Shown: piece by piece, positions 25,920 through 33,265 of the stretch
Numbering within the stretch: position 1 is the stretch's first letter
Layout of the letters: every line of letters starts with the position of its first letter
Source of the DNA: Thermoleophilia bacterium
Lineage (GTDB): Bacteria; Actinomycetota; Thermoleophilia; Gaiellales; JAICJC01
Assembly: GCA_025934255.1 (NCBI GenBank)
Contig: JAICYJ010000023.1
Span: 1 to 44,643 of the forward strand
DNA length: 44,643 nucleotides
Direction of reading: 5' to 3'
The notes under the pieces: model-generated
Databases searched by the model: none
Told to the model about the DNA's origin: nothing
Seen by the model: the letters and a program-made list of their open reading frames with translations, nothing else
Position numbers and translations under genes: made by a program

Positions 25920-27088
25920 CCGGCGCCCTCATACAGGCTGCGGATATCGGCCATCAGCTGGTCGGCCGTCTCGCGGTAGGCCTCGGCCGCCCGGCGGCCG
26001 TCGCGGGCGTAGCGGCGGGGCGGCCCGAAGGCGACCGCGATCCTGCTGCCCGGCCGCCAGTTGCGGCTGCGCAGCGCCACCGGCACCACGTCGGCCTGCT
26101 CGACCACGGCGATCCGCCCGGCGCCGGCCTTTGCCTGCTCGAAGCCCTCCTGGCGATGGCCCTGGATGAACACGCCCACCGTGCCTCCACCCACGAGCGT
26201 CTCGTGCACCGTGCGCAGCGCCTCGCGATCGGGCTCGCCGCGGTGCACGCCGAAGGTGCCGCCCATCCGCAGGAAGGCGCCGAACGGCCGCGGCCGGAAC
26301 AGCTCCGACTTGGCCATGTAGCGGATCGCCCGCGGCTGCGCTGCGCCCAGCGCCGGGATGTCCCACATCGACTGGTGGTTGGCGACGAACACGACCGGCC
26401 CGCGGCGCGGCACGTGCTCGGCGCCGGTCACCGACAGCCGCAGCAGGCCGCGGAAGACCGGCTCGGCCACCGGCCGCACCGTCCGCCAGAAGCGGTCGCC
26501 GGGCAGCGGCGTCGCCGCAGCCACCGGCAGCAGCGCCACGATCCGCGCCACCACCTCCTCCACGCTCAGCCCGCTGCTGTCGATCACCACGGCGTCCGGC
26601 GCCGGCGCCAGCTGTTCGGAGTCGAGCTGGTCGCGCTGGACGATCGACCGCTCGACCTCGTCGACCGGCATGTCCAGCTCCGCGGCGCGGCGGGCCGCGC
26701 GCACACCGGCCGAAGCCACCAGGTAGATCTTCAGGTCTGCGTCCGGGCAGACCACCGAGCCGGTGTCGCGACCCTCGAGCACGGCGTCCACCGCCTGCGC
26801 ACGCTGCCGCCCGCGCATGGCGGCCCGCACCTGCGGATGCCGTGAGACGGCGCTGACGTGCCGGGAGATGGCCTCGGCCCGCAGGTCGCTGCCGGGCGGA
26901 GGCGGCGTGTCGGCCAGCGCAGCCAGCGCGGCGCCGTCGTCGAGCTCGGCGCCGGCCGCCAGCGCGGCCGCCGTCAGCTCCCGGTACATGGCCCCCGTGT
27001 CCACGTAGCGCAGGCCCAGCCGCTCGGCCAGCGCCCGGGCGATCGTGCTCTTGCCGGCGCCGGCCGGACCGTCGATCGTGATCACCAT
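25916..27088 (-). CDS. fusion of cytidylate kinase and PlsC-type 1-acylglycerol-3-phosphate acyltransferase
   Basis: A continuous 390-residue frame. Residues 1-190 are CMP kinase: P-loop IDGPAGAGKST (5-15), VDTGAMYR, and EGRDTGSVV (105-113). Residues 200-390 are a PlsC/LPLAT domain with the catalytic HX4D (NHQSMWD, His238 and Asp243), GTFGVHRG, and VVPVAL. The usual third acyltransferase block EGTRS is replaced by IQGHRQEG, a notable change at the glycerol-phosphate site. In other genomes cmk, plsC and der are separate neighbours, so the fusion is easily understood. The ATG at 27088 is the family start of Cmk, five bases after aroA. Membrane association is expected for the C-terminal half. 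Confidence 0.93.
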   Translation of the reverse strand: MVITIDGPAGAGKSTIARALAERLGLRYVDTGAMYRELTAAALAAGAELDDGAALAALADTPPPPGSDLRAEAISRHVSAVSRHPQVRAAMRGRQRAQAVDAVLEGRDTGSVVCPDADLKIYLVASAGVRAARRAAELDMPVDEVERSIVQRDQLDSEQLAPAPDAVVIDSSGLSVEEVVARIVALLPVAAATPLPGDRFWRTVRPVAEPVFRGLLRLSVTGAEHVPRRGPVVFVANHQSMWDIPALGAAQPRAIRYMAKSELFRPRPFGAFLRMGGTFGVHRGEPDREALRTVHETLVGGGTVGVFIQGHRQEGFEQAKAGAGRIAVVEQADVVPVALRSRNWRPGSRIAVAFGPPRRYARDGRRAAEAYRETADQLMADIRSLYEGAG

Positions 27089-27092
27089 CGGC

Positions 27093-28391
27093 CTACGCCA
27101 CCACCGCGGCCAGCCGGTCGGCGAAGTCGGGGAAGCTGACGCCGAGCGCATCGGCGCCCTCGACGGTGACGCCCTCCTGCGAGCAGACGCCGACGATCGC
27201 CCCCAGCATCGCGATCCGGTGGTCGCCGGCGGCGTCGACCCGGCCGCCGCGCAGCCGGTGCGGCACGCCCAGCACCTCGAAGCCGTCCGGCAGCGCCGTC
27301 ACGTGACCGCCGCAGGTGTTCAGCAGCTCCACCACCGTCGCGATCCGGTCGGACTCCTTGACCCGCAGCTCGCCCGCCCCCCGGATCGTGGTCGTGCCCC
27401 GGGCGAAGCTGGCCAGGAGCACCATCAGCGGCAGCTCGTCGATCAGCGTGGGCACGATCTCCGCCTCGATGTTGGTCGCCACCAGCTCGGCCGGCCGCAC
27501 CTCGATGTCGGCCACCGGCTCACCGGCCGCCAGCCGGCGGCGGAACAGGCCGACCCGGGCGCCCATCCGCTCCAGCACCGCCAGCATGCCGGTGCGGGTC
27601 GGGTTGATCGAGAGGTCGCGCAGGGTCAGGCTGGAGCCCTGCAGGATGGTGGCGGCCGCGATGAACGGCGCCGCCGACGAGAAGTCGCCGGGCACGGCGA
27701 TCTCCGGCAGCACCAGCTCGCGCACGGGTGAGATGCCGACGTACCCGGGCCGGCGGTCGACCGGCACCCCGGCCCGCTGCAGCATCCGCTCCGTGTGGTC
27801 GCGGGTCGCGATCGCCTCCTCCACCACGGTCACGCCGCGCTCGGCGAACAGGCCCGCGAACAGCACCGCCGACTTCACCTGCGCCGAGGCCACGGGCGGG
27901 CGGTAGCTGATCGGCTCGACTGCGCCGGTCCCCTGCACCGTCACCGGCGGCAGCCCCTCGCTGGTCTCGATCGACACGCCCATCCGCTCCAGCGGGTCGG
28001 CGATCCGGCGCATCGGCCGGCGGCGGATGCTCTCGTCGCCGTCCAGCGTGAAGGTGCCGCTCTGGCCGGCCAGTATGCCCGGCAGGATCCGCATCAGCGT
28101 GCCGGCGTTGCGCACGTCGATCACGCCGTCGGGCGGGCGCAGCCCGCGCATGCCCACGCCCTCGATCACCAGGCCGTCGTCGCCGACCCGCTCGATCGGG
28201 ACGCCCATCGCCCGGAAGGCGTCGACCGTCGCAAGCGTGTCGGCGGAGGCGCCGAACCCGGTCACCGTCACCCGGTCGTCGCTGAGTGCGCCGACCATCA
28301 CCGCGCGGTGGCTGATGGACTTGTCGCCAGGGACGTTCAGCTCACCGACCAGCCCGCCGGCCGGCGCCACCCGCAGCAGATCCTCACTCAT
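27093..28391 (-). CDS. aroA: 3-phosphoshikimate 1-carboxyvinyltransferase (EPSP synthase)
   Basis: Sixth step of the shikimate pathway. The 432-residue protein has VPGDKSISHRAVM at the N-terminus, NAGTLMRIL, DGDESIRRRPM, SAQVKSAVLFAG, and the C-terminal RVKESDRI and GDHRIAML motifs. All substrate-binding residues expected in these motifs appear present. The ATG overlaps the tyrA end by eight bases, placing it in the aroF-tyrA-aroA run for aromatic amino acids. Confidence 0.97.
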   Translation of the reverse strand: MSEDLLRVAPAGGLVGELNVPGDKSISHRAVMVGALSDDRVTVTGFGASADTLATVDAFRAMGVPIERVGDDGLVIEGVGMRGLRPPDGVIDVRNAGTLMRILPGILAGQSGTFTLDGDESIRRRPMRRIADPLERMGVSIETSEGLPPVTVQGTGAVEPISYRPPVASAQVKSAVLFAGLFAERGVTVVEEAIATRDHTERMLQRAGVPVDRRPGYVGISPVRELVLPEIAVPGDFSSAAPFIAAATILQGSSLTLRDLSINPTRTGMLAVLERMGARVGLFRRRLAAGEPVADIEVRPAELVATNIEAEIVPTLIDELPLMVLLASFARGTTTIRGAGELRVKESDRIATVVELLNTCGGHVTALPDGFEVLGVPHRLRGGRVDAAGDHRIAMLGAIVGVCSQEGVTVEGADALGVSFPDFADRLAAVVA

Positions 28392-29475
28392 CGACGGCGG
28401 GCGCCGCGATCGCCCCGTAGCCCTGCGCGTCCAGCAACGCGACGGCCCGCTCCGCCTCGGCCTGGCCGGCGATGGTGACCACCACGGTGCCGCCGCGTTC
28501 GGCCGACACGTGGTGCAGCTCGAAGTCCTCGATGTTGATGCCCTCGGCTCCCAGCGCCTGCGTGATGCCGGACAGCACGCCCGGCCGGTCGGGCACGTGT
28601 ACGCGCACCCGGTACAGGTCCTCCGGCGTGGCCGGGTAGGCGACCTCCAGCAGGCGGCGGCGATGGCCGGATGCCTCGGCGATCCAGCGCGCCACGAACC
28701 CGGCGTCCTCCCGCTCGAGCGCCCTGGTCAGGTCATCGACGCGGCGGCTGTGGTCGCGCAGGCCGTCCAGCAGCGCCGTGCGGTTGTCCAGGAAGATGTC
28801 GACCCAGATGCGCGGGTTGGCGCCGGCCACGCGGGTCATGTCGCGGAACGACCCTCCCACCGCCGCCAGCGGGTCGTGGCCGTCCACCTTGCCGGCGCCG
28901 GCCTGGTTTACCAGCACGTTCGCGAGCGCGTGCGGCAGGTGGCTGGTCAGCGCCACCAGCCGGTCGTGGGCGTCCGGGTCGATCGCGACCGGCCTGGCCC
29001 CGAGCGAGGACACGAAGGTGTGCAGCCGACGGTGCGCCGACGGGTCGGTCTCGGCCACCGGCGTCAGGAACCAGGTGGCGCCGTCGAACAGCTCCGGCCG
29101 CGCGTTCGCGACGCCCCGCGCCTCCGACCCGCACACCGGATGCCCGCCCACGAACTGCGGGTTGGCTCCCACCTGCGCCACCAGCCGGCCCTTGGTCGAT
29201 CCCACGTCGGACACGGCGCATCCGGAGGGAGCCGCCTCCAGCGCCTGGCCGGTGAGCGACGCCAGCTCGGCCACCGGGCCGCACACGAACGCCAGGTCGG
29301 CGCCGTCCAGCGCCCCGTCGATGGTCGGCTCGAACCGCGCGATCGCGCCCCGTTCGAGGCCGATCTCACCGGCCGCCTCGTCCCGGTCGGTGGCCACCAC
29401 CTGGTCGCCGCGGGCGGTCGCGGCCAGCGCCAGCGAGCCCCCGATCAGGCCGAGTCCGATCACCGCCACCCTCAT
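28384..29475 (-). CDS. tyrA: prephenate dehydrogenase with C-terminal ACT domain
   Basis: Oxidatively decarboxylates prephenate in tyrosine synthesis. Residues 1-170 form the NAD domain, starting VAVIGLGLIGGSLALAA, with DVGSTKG and the catalytic GGHPVCGSE region; the middle is the helical dimerisation domain (ALTSHLPHALAN). From about residue 290, YRVRVHVPDRPGVLSGIT marks an ACT domain, likely for feedback by tyrosine. 363 residues. The ATG overlaps the DAHP synthase stop by four bases. An arogenate-using form cannot be excluded. Confidence 0.94.
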   Translation of the reverse strand: MRVAVIGLGLIGGSLALAATARGDQVVATDRDEAAGEIGLERGAIARFEPTIDGALDGADLAFVCGPVAELASLTGQALEAAPSGCAVSDVGSTKGRLVAQVGANPQFVGGHPVCGSEARGVANARPELFDGATWFLTPVAETDPSAHRRLHTFVSSLGARPVAIDPDAHDRLVALTSHLPHALANVLVNQAGAGKVDGHDPLAAVGGSFRDMTRVAGANPRIWVDIFLDNRTALLDGLRDHSRRVDDLTRALEREDAGFVARWIAEASGHRRRLLEVAYPATPEDLYRVRVHVPDRPGVLSGITQALGAEGINIEDFELHHVSAERGGTVVVTIAGQAEAERAVALLDAQGYGAIAAPAVDE

Positions 29476-30854
29476 GGCAGGTGCGGGGCGCCGCGCTCCT
29501 CGGCCGCGCGCATCAGCTCGGCCACGCGGAAGGCCAGATCAAGGGACTGGCGCGCGTTCAGGCGGGGATCGCAGAGCGTGGCGTAGTTGCGGTCGAGATG
29601 ATCCTCGAGCACCTCCTCCGAGCCGCCCAGGCACTCCGTGACGTGCTCGCCGGTGAACTCCAGGTGCACGCCGCCGGGCCAGGCGCCCTCGCTCAGGCAG
29701 GCTGCGAAGAAGCCCTGGATCTCGCTCAGGATGTCCTCGAAGCGGCGGGTCTTGTAGCCGGACTCGGTCTTGAACATGTTGGCGTGCATCGGGTCGCACA
29801 CCCAGACCACCGGGTGCTCGCCCTGGCGGGCGGCGCGCAGCAGTGGCGGCAGCGTCTCCTCCACCCGGCCCGCGCCCATGCGCGTGATCAGCGTCAGCCG
29901 GCCGGGGATGCGCCCGGGGTTCAGGGCCTCGCACAGCGCGGTCACGTCGGCGGCGGACGCGGCCGGCCCCAGCTTCACCCCGATCGGGTTGTGCACGCCG
30001 GCGAAGAACGCGACGTGGGCGCCGTCGGCGGCACGGGTGCGCTCGCCGATCCAGAGCATGTGCGCCGAGCAGTCGTACCAGTCGCCGGTCAGCGAGTCAC
30101 GGCGGGTCAGCCCCTGCTCGTAGTCCAGCAGCAGGCCCTCGTGGCTCGTCCAGACGTCCACCTCGTGCAGGTTGCGCTCGGCCTCCAGGTCGATGCCGCA
30201 GGCGGCCATGAACCGCAGAGCGCGCTCGATCTCGAGGGCGATCGCCTCGTACCGGCGCCCCTCCGGCGATGAGGCGACGAATTCCTGGTTCCACAGGTGC
30301 ACCTTGGTGAGGTCGGCGAAGCCGCCCTTGGTGAAGGCGCGCAGCAGGTTCAGGGTCGACGCCGACTGGTGGTAGCCCTGCACCATCCGGGCCGGGTCAA
30401 AGACGCGGGCGGCGGCGTTCGGCTGGTCGCCGTGCACCATGTGGCCGCGGAAGCTGGGCAGCTCGATCCCGTCCACCAGCTCGGTCGGCGACGACCGCGG
30501 CTTCACGAACTGGCCGGCGATCCGGCCCAGCTTGACGACGGGCAGCATCGAGCCGTACGTGAGCACCGCCGCCATCTGCAGGATCACCTTCAGCTTCTCG
30601 CGGATGCTGACCGCCGAGAAGTCGTTGAACGACTCCGCGCAGTCTCCCGCCTGCAGCAGGAAGGCGCGCCCGGCCGCCACCTGCGCCAGCGACTCGCGCA
30701 GCCGCCGTGCCTCGCCGGCGAACACCAGCGGCGGCATCGCGGTCAGGCGCTCGCGCGCCGCCTCGGCCGCGACGGGGTCGGGCCAGTCCGGCTGGTGGAG
30801 CGCGGGACGCTCCCTCCAGGAGGCCGGAGACCAGGTTGGCTGGGTGGTTGCCAT
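29472..30854 (-). CDS. class II 3-deoxy-7-phosphoheptulonate synthase (DAHP synthase)
   Basis: First step of the shikimate pathway. The 460-residue sequence is the plant/mycobacterial (class II) type: LLQAGDCAESFND, GRIAGQFVKPRS, GDQPNAAARV, WNQEF, and metal-site residues in CDPMHANMF and LEFTGEHVTECLGG. The ATG at 30854 has no ribosome site; TAGACT lies nine bases upstream. Its promoter region is only 40 bases long and is shared with the divergent trpS. It leads the block that continues through tyrA, aroA, cmk-plsC, der and gpsA. Confidence 0.96.
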   Translation of the reverse strand: MATTQPTWSPASWRERPALHQPDWPDPVAAEAARERLTAMPPLVFAGEARRLRESLAQVAAGRAFLLQAGDCAESFNDFSAVSIREKLKVILQMAAVLTYGSMLPVVKLGRIAGQFVKPRSSPTELVDGIELPSFRGHMVHGDQPNAAARVFDPARMVQGYHQSASTLNLLRAFTKGGFADLTKVHLWNQEFVASSPEGRRYEAIALEIERALRFMAACGIDLEAERNLHEVDVWTSHEGLLLDYEQGLTRRDSLTGDWYDCSAHMLWIGERTRAADGAHVAFFAGVHNPIGVKLGPAASAADVTALCEALNPGRIPGRLTLITRMGAGRVEETLPPLLRAARQGEHPVVWVCDPMHANMFKTESGYKTRRFEDILSEIQGFFAACLSEGAWPGGVHLEFTGEHVTECLGGSEEVLEDHLDRNYATLCDPRLNARQSLDLAFRVAELMRAAEERGAPHLP

Positions 30855-30863
30855 GGGACGTTC

Positions 30864-30869
30864 AGTCTA
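30864..30869 (-). promoter_or_regulatory. TANNNT box before the DAHP synthase gene
   Basis: TAGACT nine bases from ATG 30854. Its -35 position falls at about 30887-30892, within the start region of the divergent trpS promoter. Confidence 0.55.
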
Positions 30870-30879
30870 CTTGGGTGGC

Positions 30880-30885
30880 TAGGAT
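30880..30885 (+). promoter_or_regulatory. TANNNT box before trpS
   Basis: TAGGAT nine bases from ATG 30895. Its -35 position falls at about 30857-30862, between the opposing -10 box and start codon. Confidence 0.55.
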
Positions 30886-30894
30886 CCTCGATCC

Positions 30895-31890
30895 ATGGCA
30901 CGCGTCTTCTCGGGCATCCAGCCGACCGGCACCAAGCACCTCGGCAACTACATCGGCGCGATCCGCCACTACGTTGCCGACCAGGACAAGGGCGAGGCCT
31001 TCTACTGCGTCGTCGACCTGCATGCGATCTCGGTGCCCTACGAGCCGGCGGCCCTGCACGAGAACACGCTGGACACGGCGGCGACCCTGCTGGCGGCGGG
31101 TCTCGACCCGGCCCGCTGCACGCTGTTCGTGCAAAGCCACGTGGCCGCCCACGCCTACGGCGCCTGGCTGCTGGGCTCCGTTGCCACCATGGGCGAGCTG
31201 AACCGCATGACCCAGTTCAAGGAGAAGAGCACCGGCCGCGATTCGGTCAGCGCCGACCTGTTCACCTACCCGGTGCTGCAGGCCGCCGACATCCTGCTCT
31301 ACAAGGCCGACCGCGTCCCGGTGGGAGACGATCAGCGCCAGCACCTGGAGCTGGCCCGGAACATCGCGCAGCGCTTCAACTCGCGGTTCGGCGAGCTGTT
31401 CCCGCTGCCGGAGGCGGCCATCCCCGCCAGCGGCGACCGCGTGATGGACCTGCAGGAACCGGACAACAAGATGTCCACAACCCGCGGCACGCCCCAGGGC
31501 ACGGTGCTGGTGGTCGACCCGCCCGAGGTGGTCGCCAGGAAGATCCGCTCGGCGGTGACCGACTCCGGCCGCGAGGTGCGCCGCGGCGAGGGCAAGCAGG
31601 GCATCGGGAACCTGATCGAGATCCTGTCGGTGGCCACCGGCGAGGCGCCGGAGGCGATCGAGGCCGCCTACGAGGCCAAGGGCTACGGCGACTTCAAGGG
31701 TGATGTGGCCGACGCCGTCGTCGAGCTGCTGCGGCCGATCCGGGAGCGCTATCTGGAGCTGCGCGCCGACGAGACGGAGCTGAGCGGCATCCTGGAACGG
31801 GGCCGCGAGCGCGCCTCCCAGGTGGCCGACGCCACGCTCGCCGAGATGCTCGACGCCATGGGCTTTCGGGTACCCCCGCGCGGCGGGTGA
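30895..31890 (+). CDS. trpS: tryptophanyl-tRNA synthetase
   Basis: Charges tRNA-Trp. The 331-residue class I synthetase has the HIGH-type motif KHLGN at residues 14-18 (in SGIQPTGTKHLGNYIG) and the second signature as KMSTT at 192-196 rather than KMSKS, a variant I recall from some actinobacteria. It has the VGDDQRQHLELARNIA and AVTDSGREVRR segments expected. The ATG at 30895 has no ribosome site but a TAGGAT box nine bases upstream. The TGA stop lies in the loop of an 11-bp hairpin. Confidence 0.97.
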   Translation: MARVFSGIQPTGTKHLGNYIGAIRHYVADQDKGEAFYCVVDLHAISVPYEPAALHENTLDTAATLLAAGLDPARCTLFVQSHVAAHAYGAWLLGSVATMGELNRMTQFKEKSTGRDSVSADLFTYPVLQAADILLYKADRVPVGDDQRQHLELARNIAQRFNSRFGELFPLPEAAIPASGDRVMDLQEPDNKMSTTRGTPQGTVLVVDPPEVVARKIRSAVTDSGREVRRGEGKQGIGNLIEILSVATGEAPEAIEAAYEAKGYGDFKGDVADAVVELLRPIRERYLELRADETELSGILERGRERASQVADATLAEMLDAMGFRVPPRGG

Positions 31891-31905
31891 AGCGCCCGCC
31901 GCGCG
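31877..31905 (+). terminator. hairpin terminator of trpS, stop codon in the loop
   Basis: Perfect 11-bp stem CGCGCGGCGGG/CCCGCCGCGCG around a seven-base loop TGAAGCG that holds the trpS TGA (31888-31890). No T run follows on the plus strand; such tail-less hairpins are common as terminators in G+C-rich actinobacteria. Being symmetrical it can also stop minus-strand transcripts. Confidence 0.65.
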
Positions 31906-31930
31906 CCCGAGCCGCCCTGCTCCTCCGACG

Positions 31931-31950
31931 CTTCCCAGTTGTAAGGGAAG
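31931..31950. repeat. inverted repeat, CTTCCC and GGGAAG around eight bases
   Basis: 20-base palindromic element just downstream of the orphan promoter. It could be the first hairpin of a small RNA, an operator at about +4 to +24, or part of the end of rluB transcription. Confidence 0.5.
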
Positions 31951-31960
31951 TGTTAGCGGC

Positions 31961-31990
31961 AGTATCGCAAAGCCGTCCCGGTTATGTCAA
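31961..31990 (-). promoter_or_regulatory. strong sigma-70-type promoter with no gene behind it
   Basis: On the minus strand TTGACA (31985-31990) and GATACT (31961-31966) are separated by 18 bases, by far the best -35/-10 pair I find in a non-coding part of the window. It starts 20 bases after the rluB stop and points toward the 3' end of trpS, so it drives no annotated gene. Expected transcription start is near 31954. The surrounding 31931-32000 is less G+C-rich than its flanks, as promoter DNA often is. Confidence 0.65.
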
Positions 31991-32010
31991 GTGGCGATCC
32001 GCACCGATGT

Positions 32011-32700
32011 TCACGCGCCGCGCAGACGGTCGAGCTCGGCGGGCTCCAGCTCACGCCACCGGCCCGGTGCCAGGCCCTCCACCGTGAGGCCGGCGTAGGC
32101 CGACCGGTGCAGATGCAGCACCGGGTGTCCCACCGCCTCGCACATCCGGCGCACCTGCCGGTTGCGGCCCTCGTGGATGCGCAGCTCGATCCGGCCCGGT
32201 GCCAGCTCGCGCACCTGCGCCGGCGCCGTCGCCCCGTCCTCCAGCTCGACCCCGGACCGCAGCCGCTCGAGCGCGGTCGCATCCGGCCGGCCCTCGACGT
32301 CCGCCACGTAGACCTTGTCCACCTCGTGGCTGGGGTGCATCAGGCGGTGCGCGAGCAGGCCGTCGTTCGTCAATAGCAGCGCGCCGGTCGTGTCCATGTC
32401 CAGCCGCCCGACAGGGAACAGCCGCAGCGGCGAGCCGACCAGGTCGAGCACCGTGGGGCGGCCCTGCGGGTCGTTCGCCGTGGTGACGACCCCGGCCGGC
32501 TTGTGCAGCAGCACCCATGCCTGCCGCTCGGCGCTGACGGGACGGCCGTCCACGCACACCTGATCACCCTCGCCGACGCTCGTCCCGAGCTCGGCCACTC
32601 TGCCGTTCACGGTCACACGCGCGTCGCGGATCAGCTCGTCTACCGCTCGCCGTGACCCCACCCCGGCGGAGGCCAGGTACCGGTTAAGCCTGACCGGCAC
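32011..32700 (-). CDS. rluB: RluB/RsuA-family pseudouridine synthase
   Basis: 229 residues. An N-terminal S4 RNA-binding domain (RLNRYLASAGVGSRRAVDEL in two overlapping blocks) is followed by the synthase domain with the catalytic Asp in GRLDMDTTGALLL, and by RNRQVRRM near the C-terminus. Genomic position after scpA-scpB is the usual one for RluB, which modifies 23S rRNA near position 2605. GTG at 32700 overlaps the scpB end by 17 bases. Substrate specificity (RluB or RsuA/RluE) is inferred from context. Confidence 0.92.
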   Translation of the reverse strand: MPVRLNRYLASAGVGSRRAVDELIRDARVTVNGRVAELGTSVGEGDQVCVDGRPVSAERQAWVLLHKPAGVVTTANDPQGRPTVLDLVGSPLRLFPVGRLDMDTTGALLLTNDGLLAHRLMHPSHEVDKVYVADVEGRPDATALERLRSGVELEDGATAPAQVRELAPGRIELRIHEGRNRQVRRMCEAVGHPVLHLHRSAYAGLTVEGLAPGRWRELEPAELDRLRGA

Positions 32701-33265
32701 GCTGGTCGGCGACCAGGTGCAGGCGCGCCCGTAGCGCCTGGTGATCGGCCTCGGTCAGCTCGAAGTCCGACAGCGCCGGCAGATCCTCGCCCTCGCCCAG
32801 GCCGAACACGCGCAGGAAGGCGGTGGTCGTGCGGTAGACGACCGGCGTGCCCGGGGTGTCGGCCCGCCCCGCCTCCGCGATCAGGCCCCGCTCGATCAGC
32901 CCGCCCACCGCCGAGTCGGCGCCGACGCCGCGGATGCGGGCGATCTCGGGCCGCGACACCGGCTGCAGGTAGGCCACGATCGCCAGCGTCTCCAGCGCGG
33001 CCTGGCTGAGGCCCTTGGCGCTGGGCCGGTTGACCAGCCGCGAGCAGACCTCGGCCGTCTCCCGGGCGGCACGCAGGCCGTAGCCGCCGGCCACCCGCTC
33101 CAGCACCACGCCGGAGCGACCCTCGCAATGACGGTCGGCCAGCGCGCCCAGCGCCCGCTCGATCCGCTCGGGGGCGGCATCGGTCAGCTCGACCAGTTCC
33201 TTGGGCGTGAGCGGCTCCGAGGCCACGAACAGCAGGGCCTCGACCGTATGGGTGAGCTCACTCAC
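32684..33265 (-). CDS. scpB: segregation and condensation protein ScpB
   Basis: 193 residues forming two winged-helix domains that bind the ScpA linker in the SMC complex. The first is ALLFVASEPLTPKELVEL; the second contains the conserved SQAALETLAIVAYLQPVSRPEIARIRG stretch (seen as two blocks) and ending FLRVFGL. GTG at 33265 overlaps the scpA stop by four bases. Its SMC partner is at the far left of the window. Confidence 0.96.
   Translation of the reverse strand: MSELTHTVEALLFVASEPLTPKELVELTDAAPERIERALGALADRHCEGRSGVVLERVAGGYGLRAARETAEVCSRLVNRPSAKGLSQAALETLAIVAYLQPVSRPEIARIRGVGADSAVGGLIERGLIAEAGRADTPGTPVVYRTTTAFLRVFGLGEGEDLPALSDFELTEADHQALRARLHLVADQRAGQA

Larger units (their letters stand above)
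31877..31954 (-). ncRNA. candidate small RNA in the trpS-rluB gap
   Basis: Predicted from the promoter at 31961-31990: a transcript of about 78 bases that begins just before a 6-bp hairpin (31931-31950, loop of eight), passes a purine-rich GGAGGAG stretch, and ends at an 11-bp perfect G+C stem (31877-31905). No start codon follows the GGAGGAG at useful distance, and no ORF runs through, so a non-coding product is more likely than a peptide. Its last part is antisense to the end of trpS. It does not look like a tRNA, and its loops lack the C runs of the actinobacterial 6C RNA. Purely sequence-based. Confidence 0.35.

Noticed and set aside
31887..32087. 66-codon plus-strand frame starting GTGA at the trpS stop
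   Set aside because: It imitates the coupled starts seen elsewhere, but codon use turns A/T-ending after the first codons, it runs through the terminator hairpin and promoter, and ends antisense to rluB.
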